NCBI RefSeq assembly: GCF_010668805.1
Contig: NZ_WUFT01000013.1
Location: 155,018 to 219,017 of the forward strand
DNA: 64,000 nucleotides
Source: Rhizobium phaseoli
Lineage (GTDB): Bacteria; Pseudomonadota; Alphaproteobacteria; Rhizobiales; Rhizobiaceae
Reading direction: 5' to 3'
The stretch's first letter is position 1. Every line of letters starts with the position of its first letter. The notes below the pieces were generated by a model. That model saw only the letters and a program-made list of their open reading frames with translations, searched no databases and had not been told where the DNA came from. The position numbers and the translations under genes were made by a program. Below are positions 41,603 through 50,525 of the stretch, piece by piece.

Positions 41603-42670
41603 TTACTTGGTGATCCCGAGCTTCTTGCAGCCGTCGGCATAGCGGCCGGTGCACAGCTCCTCGGCGGTGTTAATCTTCTTGTCGATGATCTCGGCCTTGA
41701 GATTTTCGGCGGTGACGACAGCGGGCACGAAAAGCTGTGCCGGCGTGTCGTAAAGCGTCATTTCGGCCTTCGGCATTTCTCCGGCCAGGAGCTTGACGGC
41801 GACGTCGGCAGCGGCAGCGGCAACGATTTCGCTCGGCTTGGAGATCGTGTTGTACTGATCCCCCGATATGATCAGCTGCAGCGCGGCGATCGTCGCATCA
41901 TTGCCGGTCACCGGCGGCACGGGATCGACACCCGCTGCCTTGAAGGCTGCAATGGCGCCGCCACCGGTGCCGTCATTGGCGGCGACCACGCCGACGATCT
42001 GTTTGCTGAAGCGGGTGATCTGACCGGCTGCCCATTGCTGGGCATTCGCCGGTTGCCAGTTCGGCGTGTCGAATTCGGCAAGCGTCTTGTATCCGCCACT
42101 TGCAAGACCATCGTGAATACCGTCCTTGATCAGCCCGGCAGCCGCATCTGTGGGTGAACCGTTGATCTGCAGGATGCCGCCGCCGTCGGTCGGCACTTTC
42201 TTAGCCTTCAGATGCTGGACGAGCGATTCCGCGATTGCCTTGCCGATCGCCTTGTTATCGAAGGAGACGTAGAAATCGGCCTTGCCCTTCGGGATCGGAC
42301 GGTCATAGGCAATGACCTTGACACCCTGGCTCTGGGCGAGCTGGACGAGAGACGCGGCGGCTGCCGAATCCACCGGATCGAGCACGATGACCTTGGCGCC
42401 CTGGGTAATGGCCGAATTGAACTGCTGCTGCTGTTTGGCGATATCGGCATCGGCATTCTGATAGAGAACCTTGCACGAGGCGCAAAGCTTCTTCATTTCC
42501 GCGACGAATCCCGGATGGTCGTGCTCTTCGTAACGGGTCGAGCCCTGGTCGGGCATCAGGAATGCTACCGTCGCATCCGCGACGGCGTTTTGCGCGAAGG
42601 CGGACGTACCGCCGAGCATGGATAGGACAAGTGCTGTGGCACCTGCTACCTTGGTTGAAAATTTCGTCAT
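41603..42670 (-). CDS. Sugar/polyol ABC transporter substrate-binding protein (XylF/RbsB type)
   Basis: A 355-residue type I periplasmic binding protein. Signal peptide residues 1-~27 (ALVLSMLGGTSAFAQ). Blocks include ATVAFLMPDQGSTRYEEHDH, AITQGAKVIVLDPVDSAAAA, VIAYDRPI and VSFDNKAIGKAIAE, close to XylF. ATG 42670 is preferred (GGAGG 8 bases upstream); 42676 is too close. With the ribitol dehydrogenase it suggests a pentitol such as ribitol as ligand. Confidence 0.93.
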   Translation of the reverse strand: MTKFSTKVAGATALVLSMLGGTSAFAQNAVADATVAFLMPDQGSTRYEEHDHPGFVAEMKKLCASCKVLYQNADADIAKQQQQFNSAITQGAKVIVLDPVDSAAAASLVQLAQSQGVKVIAYDRPIPKGKADFYVSFDNKAIGKAIAESLVQHLKAKKVPTDGGGILQINGSPTDAAAGLIKDGIHDGLASGGYKTLAEFDTPNWQPANAQQWAAGQITRFSKQIVGVVAANDGTGGGAIAAFKAAGVDPVPPVTGNDATIAALQLIISGDQYNTISKPSEIVAAAAADVAVKLLAGEMPKAEMTLYDTPAQLFVPAVVTAENLKAEIIDKKINTAEELCTGRYADGCKKLGITK

Positions 42671-42924
42671 TTCCATATCCTCCCATTGGAAAAAATTGTG
42701 TAGCTTCGTCGTTGCAGTGTTTCGCTATGGCCGTTCGGCTGAGCGAACCGCCACGCCTGTCCCGGCGGCTTGCAGTGTTTTGAGGACAAACGTCTACTCT
42801 CGCGAACCGCTCCCTGCGCGCTCGCGTTCAAATCGATGTCGGTTTTGGCTCCTCCTCGTCCTCCCTATCGCCTTCTTCGGCGGACCTCCGTCATATTCCC
42901 GACAACGGTGCGCGTCCGGCTTGA

Positions 42925-43809
42925 TTAAGCCGCCTTCGCCACGTTGATATTGTCGCCCAATAGCCGCCGGAAACGGGAAGGCGTCATGCCTTTTTCCGCG
43001 AGAAATTGCCGGTTGAAATTGGACAGATTGTTGAAGCCGACCTCGAAGCAGATATCGGTGATCGATGCGTGGTCGTCGCTCATCAGGATCTGACAGGCGA
43101 GATTGATGCGCAGGCGTTTCACATATTGCACCAGCGACATGCCGGTATGGCGGCGAAAGGCCCGCGAGAAGGCGCCTGTGGATTGTTCGGCAATCCTGGC
43201 GAGATCGGCTTCGTCGAAGGATTTCGTCAGATTCTCTCTGATATAGGCGAGTGCCTTGTTGATGCCGGCCGACATGTAGCCCGATGGATCGGGCAGATAG
43301 TTCGGGCTGGCGAGAAGCTGGGAATCCTGCGCCCGGCTGAGCAGGCCGACGATCATCATGAAGAGCTCGATGCGACGCACACCGTGAGCCTGCTGCACCT
43401 CGTTCATCAGGGGAGCAACCTGGCGGCTGGTATCGGCGCCGAAGAGCACGCCGCGGCGGGAGGCTTCGAGAACCGGATCGAAGGGCCCAAGCTCGGCCAG
43501 CACCTTCATCGTGTCGCCGATGAAATTCTCGCTGAACTGGATAAGCTGGCATCGAAGCGGAATGCTCGATCCTTTCGGGACATCGCTGATCCAGTTATGG
43601 GGAAGATTAGGCCCGGCAAGCACAAGGTTGCCCGGTTCGAACTCGCCGATGAAGTCGCCGACGAAATATCGTCCGGTCGTCGCCACGACGAGATGAAGCT
43701 CGTACTCCGGATGAAAATGCCAACGAACCGTATGATAGGGATAGCCATGCGCCTTCGTTGCGAAGGATTCGCCCGGCCGGATCTGAATGACTTCCAAGTC
43801 AGGTTCCAT
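42925..43809 (-). CDS. AraC family transcriptional regulator
   Basis: A 294-residue regulator. The N-terminal cupin sensing domain contains VRWHFHPEYELHLVVATTGR. The C-terminal two-helix-turn-helix domain is in residues ~195-285 with ADLARIAEQSTGAFSRAFRR and SITDICFEVGFNNLSNFNRQ, then FLAEKGMTPSRFR. GGAGGA lies 5 bases from ATG 43809; 43812 is an alternative. It precedes the ribitol-type operon on the same strand and probably activates it. Confidence 0.93.
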   Translation of the reverse strand: MEPDLEVIQIRPGESFATKAHGYPYHTVRWHFHPEYELHLVVATTGRYFVGDFIGEFEPGNLVLAGPNLPHNWISDVPKGSSIPLRCQLIQFSENFIGDTMKVLAELGPFDPVLEASRRGVLFGADTSRQVAPLMNEVQQAHGVRRIELFMMIVGLLSRAQDSQLLASPNYLPDPSGYMSAGINKALAYIRENLTKSFDEADLARIAEQSTGAFSRAFRRHTGMSLVQYVKRLRINLACQILMSDDHASITDICFEVGFNNLSNFNRQFLAEKGMTPSRFRRLLGDNINVAKAA

Positions 43810-44011
43810 CATTTTCCTCCTCCGAGGACGGGTGGTAAGCCCGCGTGCCAAATTCCCTTTTCGGCTTTATTGTTAAGCGGAGTGTAGTGGGCACGTCTCA
43901 CGCCCGCCACCACGATTCCCAGGCAAAACTGATACTTTTTTGTCGATCGACGCTTCGCAGCTGGCGGAAAGACGACAGCAATCGGCATTGCACATCATCC
44001 GAGGACATGCT

Positions 44012-44770
44012 TCAGCCCGCCAAGGCGGCAATGACGTTTCTGACCAGTGCAGAGGAGGACAGCCGGCTCGTGGCACAGCTCGGCGCGCCGATCGCGCCGA
44101 CGCGTACGGAAACGCCGCCACGCGCATTGGCGATCGCAAACATCGACTCGTCGGTCAGATCATCGCCGATGGTGATCGGGCAGCGGTTCCTGAAAGGGTC
44201 GGACTGGAAAAATCGCTCCAGCGCATCGCCCTTGCTCGATCGTGCGGGACGTAGCTCGAAGACCATCTTGCCGAGCTGCAACGCCCAGTTCGGCCCGGCC
44301 AGCTCCGCATAGTGGTGCATGCGGTCTTCGAGTACCTTTTCATATTCGGGCGCGAGCCGGTAATGGGCGGCAACGGCGGCGCCCTTATCCTCGATCAACA
44401 CCCCCGGATAGTGCTCGGCTTCCGCAGTCAGCGCGTGCTTCAGCGCCTGAAACTCAGGTGTCGCCTCGACCGTCTGCATTCCCGCGGCGCTCCTGATTTC
44501 CGCGCCATGAAGGCCTGCCGTCGGAAATGCATAGGGTTTGAACAGCGCGTCTGCATAAGCAAGCGACCGCCCGGTGACCAGCGCCAAGGCGCCGCCGAGC
44601 TTGTTCGACAGGCGGTGAAGTTGTCCGGGAAGCGCCTGCGGAACTTCGATCGCGTCCGGCGTGGGCGCAAGATTGAGCAGCGTCCCGTCGATATCGAGAA
44701 ACATCGCCCAACGATCCGGCTCTTCCAAGACCAGTGAAAGCATTTCCTGGGTGGCGCTATCGTCCTGCAC
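44012..44770 (-). CDS. otsB: Trehalose-6-phosphate phosphatase
   Basis: A 252-residue HAD-type phosphatase. Motif I is FLDIDGTLLNLAP with the nucleophile and acid/base Asp, motif II contains VTGRS, and motif IV is TIGDDLTDESMF. The LHGAEIR block and the RPARSSKGDALERFF segment with the conserved Lys are typical of OtsB. It dephosphorylates trehalose-6-phosphate. The GTG at 44770 is preferred, with GGAGA 5 bases upstream; TTG at 44782 would add four residues. No otsA is in the window. Confidence 0.93.
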   Translation of the reverse strand: MQDDSATQEMLSLVLEEPDRWAMFLDIDGTLLNLAPTPDAIEVPQALPGQLHRLSNKLGGALALVTGRSLAYADALFKPYAFPTAGLHGAEIRSAAGMQTVEATPEFQALKHALTAEAEHYPGVLIEDKGAAVAAHYRLAPEYEKVLEDRMHHYAELAGPNWALQLGKMVFELRPARSSKGDALERFFQSDPFRNRCPITIGDDLTDESMFAIANARGGVSVRVGAIGAPSCATSRLSSSALVRNVIAALAG

Positions 44771-44916
44771 GGGATTCTCCAAACGCTGCAGTCATTGAAG
44801 CTAGGTCGCCGAGCGACGAGGGCAAGGTGAGCTTTCCCGACTCCGGAACATCAAGAGGCTGGTCCGCGTTGTATCTCGCCGCCCGTTCGAGCACTCGCGC
44901 CGTAGAAGGTATTTTG

Positions 44917-46002
44917 ATGGCCAAAAGCAGTTCCGACCCCCGTGATGAAGTCAATGCCCCGCTGGCACATGGCGCGTTAAGCCTGCCATTGGTGATGATC
45001 GACGATTACAACAACGAGCTGCGGGACAAGAATGGTTTCGTTGGCGACAACGCCAATAAGAAGACTTTTCAAATGAAGCTCGACGATTGGAGAAAACGCG
45101 TCCGCAAGGTCGGAGACGACCCGATCGGCAAGACCGCGACGGAAAAGCTTTCCAAGAAGAAGATCGATGCTTTCCTCAAGGGCGACGACATGGAGGCAGC
45201 GGCGTTGATCATGGGGGCGGTGGAAGACTTCGCTCAAGACTTTGCCGAGGTGATTGGAAAGTTCCTGAAAGACAAGCGCTGGGGCAAGACGGAACGCATC
45301 GTCGTTGGCGGCGGTTTCCGGCAGAGCCGGTTCGGCGAGCTGACCATTGCCAGGACCATGGTTATCCTCAAGGCGGCCGGCATAGACGTCGAGGTCGTGC
45401 CGATCGTTCACCATCCCGACGAGGCTGGACTGATCGGCTCGGTCCACCTGATGCCGCGCTGGATGTTCAAGGGCCACGAGGCGATCCTGGCCGTTGATAT
45501 CGGCGGCACCAACGTTCGCGCCGGCGTCGTTAAATTTGGAAAGGACGACGCACCGAATTTCGCGGATGCGAGCGTATGGGAGTCAGCCATCTGGCGCCAT
45601 GCCGATGATGAGCCAAGTCGCACCGCAACCATCGAGAAGTTGGCTGCGATGTTGCACGAATTGATCGGGAAGGCGGAGAAGGCCAATCTCAGACCTGCGC
45701 CCATTATCGGGATCGCCTGCCCCGGCATCATCAAAGCCGATGGCTCCATCGAACGCGGCGGACAGAACCTGCCGGGCGGAAACTGGGAGAGCGACAGCTT
45801 CAACCTTCCCGCCGCGCTGATGAAGGCCATTCCTGAGATCGGCGACGACAGCACATTCGTGATGATGCACAACGACGCCGTCGTGCAGGGATTGTCGCAG
45901 ATCCCATTTATGACCGACGTCTCGAGGTGGGCGGTACTGACGATCGGTACGGGTCTGGGCAATGCGCATTTCACCAATCGCGAGGCAACGAAGGCGCGAT
46001 AG
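44917..46002 (+). CDS. ROK-type sugar kinase with circularly permuted domain order
   Basis: A 361-residue protein. The normal N-terminal phosphate loop DIGGTNVRAGVV is at residues ~194-205, not at the start. After it come GIACPGIIKADGSIERGG, the catalytic-type Asp320 in MMHNDAVV and TIGTGLGNA at 342-350, just before the end. Residues ~85-178 hold what is normally the C-terminal half: LKGDDMEAAALIMGAVEDFA, IVVGGGFRQSR and HPDEAGLIGSVHL. The zinc motif of ROK proteins is missing. A kinase acting on a sugar is likely. It is divergent from otsB. Confidence 0.82.
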   Translation: MAKSSSDPRDEVNAPLAHGALSLPLVMIDDYNNELRDKNGFVGDNANKKTFQMKLDDWRKRVRKVGDDPIGKTATEKLSKKKIDAFLKGDDMEAAALIMGAVEDFAQDFAEVIGKFLKDKRWGKTERIVVGGGFRQSRFGELTIARTMVILKAAGIDVEVVPIVHHPDEAGLIGSVHLMPRWMFKGHEAILAVDIGGTNVRAGVVKFGKDDAPNFADASVWESAIWRHADDEPSRTATIEKLAAMLHELIGKAEKANLRPAPIIGIACPGIIKADGSIERGGQNLPGGNWESDSFNLPAALMKAIPEIGDDSTFVMMHNDAVVQGLSQIPFMTDVSRWAVLTIGTGLGNAHFTNREATKAR

Positions 46003-46235
46003 GCTCAACCTCCACTGCCCCAGGGCGAACCAACCAAGCCCCGACAGGAAAGAGTGCCCGTTTGCGGAAGATGGAGATGAGATCTGGTCAACCGGGTTAG
46101 CGGCAGCTTTGGAGCCCCTCCCCTTTTTTGCTTGCGAAAAGATGGTGATAACGCTCGCGGGTTGTTCTCGTCGGGTTCAAATTGCGCTTATCTCTCCGGC
46201 GTCACACTAGCCATTGCGCAGACGAAAGATGGATC

Positions 46236-46406
46236 ATGAACTTCAAGGGAATAAGCGCTCCGCTCAATGCTGTCCGTCTCGAACAAATGCTCGGGCTCGT
46301 TCCGTCACGCCGCGATCCTGAAACCCGTGATCCAAACGACAAATCTTCCGGCAATGAACCCGCCCGCGGGCTGGAGGCCGAAAACCAGTACCGTTCGCCT
46401 GCCTAA
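46236..46406 (+). CDS. Doubtful small hypothetical protein
   Basis: A 56-residue frame: MNFKGISAPLNAVRLEQMLG, then a polar Arg/Asp/Pro-rich tail. Codon use resembles the neighbouring genes, but the ribosome binding site (GATGGA, 3 bases away) is poor. The region may be decayed. It has no recognisable family. Confidence 0.25.
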   Translation: MNFKGISAPLNAVRLEQMLGLVPSRRDPETRDPNDKSSGNEPARGLEAENQYRSPA

Positions 46407-46821
46407 ACGACCAAACGGTCTTCGTAGACCGATCTGTGCAAGGTGACGTCGGTCCTTCGCGATGAGCCGGCAATGGCGTTTCGCGCGCAAGATGCCCCGA
46501 TTTATGAGCATTGCGTGAATGCGATTGACTGTGCTCGGCGCGATCCGCCGAGCCGCAGCAATCATGGTGAGGGAACAGACCGCTGCGAGCTGGGGCCTCG
46601 TCTCAGGCGGCGGCATCCTCCTGTCGACGGCTTTAAAGTCTGTCTCGCTTCCAACAACGAAGACATCGCCGACCGTTGAGACGCGGCGCTGTTCGATTCG
46701 ATATCCCTTCAATGAAACGGTCAGCAAACCTCCGGCGATCAGCCCCGGTGGCAACAGGAAAATGCTGCACTGCCAAAAAAATCGTCACGCATTTCACTGC
46801 GCGTTTTTTCGGCACCACCCA

Positions 46822-46851
46822 TTGACAATTCATCCTTCATGGCACTTGATA
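46822..46851 (+). promoter_or_regulatory. Promoter of the amino-acid ABC operon
   Basis: A consensus -35 TTGACA at 46822-46827 is followed after 18 bases by TTGATA (46846-46851), a fair -10. The AT-rich stretch and the 70-base distance to the start at 46922 support it. Confidence 0.6.
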
Positions 46852-46879
46852 GGCTATTCCAGTAAAACAGACAGACGTC

Positions 46880-46897
46880 CATTATATTGGAATAATG
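46880..46897. promoter_or_regulatory. Inverted repeat before the binding-protein gene
   Basis: CATTAT-ATTGGA-ATAATG is a perfect 6+6 dyad with a 6-base centre, 25 bases upstream of the start at 46922 and downstream of the proposed promoter. It is an operator candidate. No local regulator gene is adjacent. Confidence 0.45.
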
Positions 46898-46921
46898 GGA
46901 ACCATCCATAAGGGGAACGCC

Positions 46922-47761
46922 ATGACCATTTCCTTTCGCACCGGCGTGATGTCGCTGGTCGCCGCCGCCATGTTGTCCACGCCTGTGCTGGCCGACGGCA
47001 GCAAGCTCGATGAAGTGCTGGCCCGCGGCCACCTCGTCCTCGGCACGGGCAGCACCAACGCGCCCTGGCACTTCAAGAGCGCAGACGACAAGCTTCAGGG
47101 TTTCGACGTCGACATGGGCCATATCATCGCTAAAGCTCTCTTCGGCGATCCCGAGAAGATCGAATATGTGAACCAGTCTTCCGACGCCCGCATCCCGAAC
47201 ATTACCACTGACAAGGTCGACATCACCTGCCAGTTCATGACCGTTACCGGCGAACGCGCCCAGCAGGTTGCCTTCACCATTCCCTATTATCGCGAGGGTG
47301 TGGGCCTGATGCTCAAGGCGGACGCAAAATATGCCGACTACGCCGCCCTCAAGGCCGCCGGTTCGTCCGTCACAATCTCGGTTCTCCAGAACGTCTATGC
47401 CGAGACAATGGTGCATGCGGCCTTGCCGGAGGCGACCGTCGATCAGTATGATTCAGTCGACCTGATCTATCAGGCCCTGGAGTCGGGACGCGCCGACGCC
47501 GTCGCCACCGATCAGTCGTCGCTCGCCTGGTATATGACCCAAAATCCGGGCCGCTATAAGGACGCCGGCTACGGCTGGAACCCCCAGACCTACGCCTGCG
47601 CGGTCAAGCGCGGCGACCAGGATTGGCTGAACTTCGTCAACACCGCCCTGCACGAAGCCATGACCGGCGTTGAGTTCGACTTCTACGCCAAGTCCTTCAA
47701 GACCTGGTTCGGCAAGGATCTGACGCCACCGCAGATCGGCTTTCCTGTGGAATTCAAGTAA
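46922..47761 (+). CDS. Amino-acid-type ABC transporter substrate-binding protein
   Basis: A 279-residue SBP_bac_3 protein. Signal peptide residues 1-22 (AAAMLSTPVLA). Mature blocks: VLARGHLVLGTGSTNAPWHF, LQGFDVDMGHIIAKALFGD, TTDKVDITCQFMTVTGERAQ and FTIPYYREGVGLML. AAGGGGAA lies upstream of ATG 46922. It feeds the permeases at 47963-49290. The C-terminal NFVNTALHEAMTGVEFDFYA is typical of family members binding polar amino acids or opine-like compounds. Confidence 0.93.
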   Translation: MTISFRTGVMSLVAAAMLSTPVLADGSKLDEVLARGHLVLGTGSTNAPWHFKSADDKLQGFDVDMGHIIAKALFGDPEKIEYVNQSSDARIPNITTDKVDITCQFMTVTGERAQQVAFTIPYYREGVGLMLKADAKYADYAALKAAGSSVTISVLQNVYAETMVHAALPEATVDQYDSVDLIYQALESGRADAVATDQSSLAWYMTQNPGRYKDAGYGWNPQTYACAVKRGDQDWLNFVNTALHEAMTGVEFDFYAKSFKTWFGKDLTPPQIGFPVEFK

Positions 47762-47768
47762 CGGCGAT

Positions 47769-47796
47769 GCGGAGCGGGATAGTTCTCCCGCTCCGC
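47769..47796 (+). terminator. Hairpin after the binding-protein gene
   Basis: A perfect 11-bp stem (GCGGAGCGGGA with its complement, 6-base loop) begins 8 bases after the binding-protein stop. The next permease gene starts 167 bases later. Partial termination or mRNA 3'-end protection is likely. Confidence 0.65.
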
Positions 47797-47859
47797 TGCG
47801 CAGGATGATTTCAGGCCGGAGCGGCCTAAAATCTGAATCCTGTTCTACATTATAGAGTT

Positions 47860-47942
47860 AGAGCATGATGTCGTCCGAAAACCGCTCACACTTTTCGGCA
47901 TCATGCTCTAAAAAACCGCTCACGTTTTTCGGCATCCTGTTC
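47860..47942. repeat. Rhizobial intergenic repeat element
   Basis: AGAGCATGATG (47860-47870) and its complement CATCATGCTCT (47899-47909) bracket a palindromic unit. The 30-base word starting AAACCGCTCACACTTTTCGG at 47878 recurs at 47913 with a few changes, period 35. Elements with this GAGCATGATG...CATCATGCTC pattern are widespread between rhizobial genes. It lies between the binding-protein and permease genes of one operon. Confidence 0.75.
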
Positions 47943-47962
47943 AGTTTGAAAGGGCGGCCCGT

Positions 47963-48625
47963 ATGGGTTACACGTTGAATTTCGGCGCCGTCTGGCGCAA
48001 TTTCGATTTTCTTTTGAGCGGGCTCGCGCTCAGCCTCGGCCTTGCGGTGATCTCGATCCTGATCGGGGCTGCGATCGGTCTTGCCGTGGCATTCGCGCTG
48101 ACGTCCAAAAGCCGCTTCGCGGTCGTTCCTGCACGGGTCTATGTCACGGTAATCCGCAACCTGCCGATTCTCGTCCTGGTGCTTTTCGTCTTTTTCGCGC
48201 TGCCGCAGATGGGCTTGCGCCTCGACAAGATAAAAAGCTTCGTGCTGGTCCTATCGCTCTATTCCGGCGCCTATCTGGCCGAGGTGTTCCGCGCCGGCCT
48301 GTTGTCGATCCCGAGAGGATTGACGGAAGCCGGCCTTGCCATCGGCCTGACGGGAATGCAGATCCGCAGCTCCATCATCGCGCCGCTGATGCTGCGCAAC
48401 GTGCTGCCATCGCTGTCCTCGACGATCATCTCGCTCTTCAAGGACACCTCGCTCGCCGCCGCCATCGCCGTGCCGGAGCTGACCTTTGCTGCCCGCAAGA
48501 TCAATGTCGAAAGCTTTCGCGTCATCGAAACCTGGATGGTCACATCGGCGCTTTACGTCGCGACCTGTTTCCTCATCGCCGCCGTGATGCGCTTCGTCGA
48601 GCGCCGCCTGGCCCTGCCGAGATAG
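47963..48625 (+). CDS. Amino-acid-type ABC transporter permease (first)
   Basis: A 220-residue HisQ-like permease. The first hydrophobic span is near residues 16-46. The coupling loop is GLTEAGLAIGLTGMQIRSSI followed by IAPLMLRNVLP, the EAA-type segment. VRNLPILVLV-like IRNLPILVLVLFVFFALPQ is typical of the family. The start follows AAAGGGCGG. Its partner is the next gene, 5 bases downstream. Confidence 0.93.
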   Translation: MGYTLNFGAVWRNFDFLLSGLALSLGLAVISILIGAAIGLAVAFALTSKSRFAVVPARVYVTVIRNLPILVLVLFVFFALPQMGLRLDKIKSFVLVLSLYSGAYLAEVFRAGLLSIPRGLTEAGLAIGLTGMQIRSSIIAPLMLRNVLPSLSSTIISLFKDTSLAAAIAVPELTFAARKINVESFRVIETWMVTSALYVATCFLIAAVMRFVERRLALPR

Positions 48626-48630
48626 ACCTG

Positions 48631-49290
48631 ATGACCCACACCTTTCTCGAACAACTCTGGATCGCCCGCTACGTCATCATCAACGGTGTCGGCGTGACCG
48701 TGTCGATCTCGCTGCTGGCCATCCTCGCGGGTTCCGTCCTCGGCGTTTTCGTCGGCCTGGCGCTCGTCTATGGCGGCGTTGTTTTGCGTGTGGCCGTGCG
48801 CGCCTATACCGATATCATCCGCGGCACGCCGGTGCTCGTGCTCGTGCTGGCGAGCTACTATGTCTCTGCCGCCGTCGGTCTCGATCTCGGGCCGTTTTCA
48901 GCCGGCGTGCTCGCCCTTGCTGTTTTCTGCTCCTCGCATGTCGGCGAAATCGTGCGCGGTGCGCTTCAGGCGATCCCGAAGGGGCAGACTGAAGCCGCCA
49001 AGGCGATCGGCCTGACCTTTACCCAGACCTTTACCTCGGTGCTGTGGCCGCAGGCCATGCGCCAATGCCTGCCGGCCTGGGTGAATACGGCCGCCGAAAT
49101 GGTGAAGGCCTCGACGCTTCTCTCGGTCATCGGCGTCGCCGAGCTTCTGCTGCGCACGCAGGAGATCATCTCCCGCAATTTCATGAGCCTCCAGTTCTAT
49201 TTCCTGGCCGGTGGTCTCTATTTCATCGTCAATTACGGCATCGAGCACTTCGGCAAATATGTCGAGCGCAAGACCGCCCTGCCGTCCTGA
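48631..49290 (+). CDS. Amino-acid-type ABC transporter permease (second)
   Basis: A 219-residue HisM-like permease with DIIRGTPVLVLVLASYYVS early and the coupling loop GQTEAAKAIGLTFTQTFTSV, then LWPQAMRQCLPAWVN. It forms the channel with the preceding permease. The gene begins 5 bases after that stop and ends 12 bases before the ATPase gene. Confidence 0.93.
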   Translation: MTHTFLEQLWIARYVIINGVGVTVSISLLAILAGSVLGVFVGLALVYGGVVLRVAVRAYTDIIRGTPVLVLVLASYYVSAAVGLDLGPFSAGVLALAVFCSSHVGEIVRGALQAIPKGQTEAAKAIGLTFTQTFTSVLWPQAMRQCLPAWVNTAAEMVKASTLLSVIGVAELLLRTQEIISRNFMSLQFYFLAGGLYFIVNYGIEHFGKYVERKTALPS

Positions 49291-49302
49291 GGAGTTCCCC
49301 CG

Positions 49303-50073
49303 ATGGCCAACACCATTCTCGACATCAAAGGCCTGCGCAAGACCTACGGCATCCACGAGGTCCTCAAAGGCGTCGATTGCGCCGTCGCGGAAGGCGAGGT
49401 CATTTCCATCATCGGCTCGTCCGGCTCCGGAAAAACCACCTTGCTGCGCTGCGTCAACATGCTGGAAGAATTTCAGGGCGGCACGATCAGCCTCGATGGC
49501 GAGGAGATCGGCTATCGCGCCGAAGGCGCGACGCGGCGCCGCAAGAGCGAGAAGGAAATTGCCCGTCAGCGCGCGCTGACCGGCATGGCTTTTCAGCAGT
49601 TCAATCTCTTCCCGCATATGAGTGCGGCTGAAAACGTCATGCTCGGCCTCGTCAAGGTAAAGAAAATGACGAAGCCGGAGGCCCGAGCCATCGCGGAAAA
49701 ATGGCTCGATCGTGTCGGCCTCGCCGCGCGCACGAACCACTATCCCGGACAGCTTTCCGGCGGCCAGCAGCAGCGCGTCGCGATCGCCCGCGCCATCGCC
49801 ATGTCGCCGAGGCTAATGCTGTTCGACGAGGTGACCTCGGCGCTGGATCCGGAGCTGGTGGGCGAAGTGCTGCAGGTCATTAAGGGGCTTGCCGCCGACG
49901 GCATGACCATGCTGCTCGTCACCCATGAAATGCGCTTCGCCTACGAGGTTTCATCACGCGTCATCTTCATGAACCAGGGGGTTATCTGCGAGGAGGGAGA
50001 TCCGAAGGAAATGTTCGTGCGGCCGAAGACCGAACGGCTCGCAGAATTCCTCAAAACCTCGAGTTTCAACTAA
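49303..50073 (+). CDS. Amino-acid-type ABC transporter ATP-binding protein
   Basis: A 256-residue GlnQ/HisP-like ATPase. Walker A GSSGSGKTT, Q-loop MAFQQFNLFPHMSAAENV, signature LSGGQQQRVAIARAIA, Walker B LMLFDEVTSALDPEL and the switch His in LVTHEMRFA. Walker B carries DEV in place of the usual DEP, a tolerated variation. AGGAG gives a good ribosome binding site. It completes the importer started at 46922. Confidence 0.95.
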   Translation: MANTILDIKGLRKTYGIHEVLKGVDCAVAEGEVISIIGSSGSGKTTLLRCVNMLEEFQGGTISLDGEEIGYRAEGATRRRKSEKEIARQRALTGMAFQQFNLFPHMSAAENVMLGLVKVKKMTKPEARAIAEKWLDRVGLAARTNHYPGQLSGGQQQRVAIARAIAMSPRLMLFDEVTSALDPELVGEVLQVIKGLAADGMTMLLVTHEMRFAYEVSSRVIFMNQGVICEEGDPKEMFVRPKTERLAEFLKTSSFN

Positions 50074-50525
50074 AAAAGGGCGAGGACGATCGGCTACCCC
50101 GGGTAGGCGTCGACCGCATGCTAGAGATATCGTGACGGGCTTTAGCAAGCTGCTGAAATTCGCTCTGCGTTGGCGCAATCGCTTGCTGTGGGTCTTGTTT
50201 TTTCACAGATCGCTGTCGTGCGGCGGGATTCTGTCCGGTTGAGACAGGTCTTCTGGCCATATCGGCTTATCGACCTCCCTCAAGACACTTCGCCCGTTGA
50301 TCCCATCAATTTGGGAAGGCGGATGATGTTGTAGCGGCCATACGCCGCCGAGCGATCTTGCAGCGTTTATCCAGGTTCATTGCGCTTTCCTTGCGGGTGA
50401 TAAATCATTTACCCATCGCAAGTCAGGCTTCATCCTTGACCCACCCTTCAAAAGCAACCAATGAACCGCACCGACATCAATTTTCTTTCCCCTATCCTCT
50501 TGTGCAACCATCAGAAAACCTTCCC
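50074..50525. other. Intergenic region without a recognisable gene
   Basis: About 450 bases separate the ATPase gene from the esterase gene. A leftward 64-residue frame (50066-50260) is Ser/Pro/Arg-rich and has no ribosome binding site. No terminator with a U-run was found. I see nothing that can be supported. Confidence 0.4.

Larger units (their letters stand above)
46003..46921. other. Long intergenic region, possible decayed sequence
   Basis: About 920 bases lie between the ROK-type kinase and the amino-acid binding-protein gene. The leftward frame at 46305-46754 contains STVNRIHAMLINRGI, vaguely like IS110-type transposases, but no full transposase and no inverted repeats were found. A weak rightward small frame is at 46236-46406. 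The right end holds the promoter for 46922. Nothing else can be supported. Confidence 0.4.

Noticed and set aside
46305..46754. Leftward frame with a segment slightly like IS110 transposases
   Set aside because: Only a short segment resembles them; no inverted ends, catalytic residues or second half were seen.
47878..47942. CRISPR-like repeats
   Set aside because: There are only two imperfect copies, 35 bases apart, with no spacer pattern; they belong to a rhizobial intergenic repeat.
50066..50260. 64-residue leftward frame after the amino-acid ATPase gene
   Set aside because: No ribosome binding site, low-complexity polar content and overlap with the ATPase gene end.
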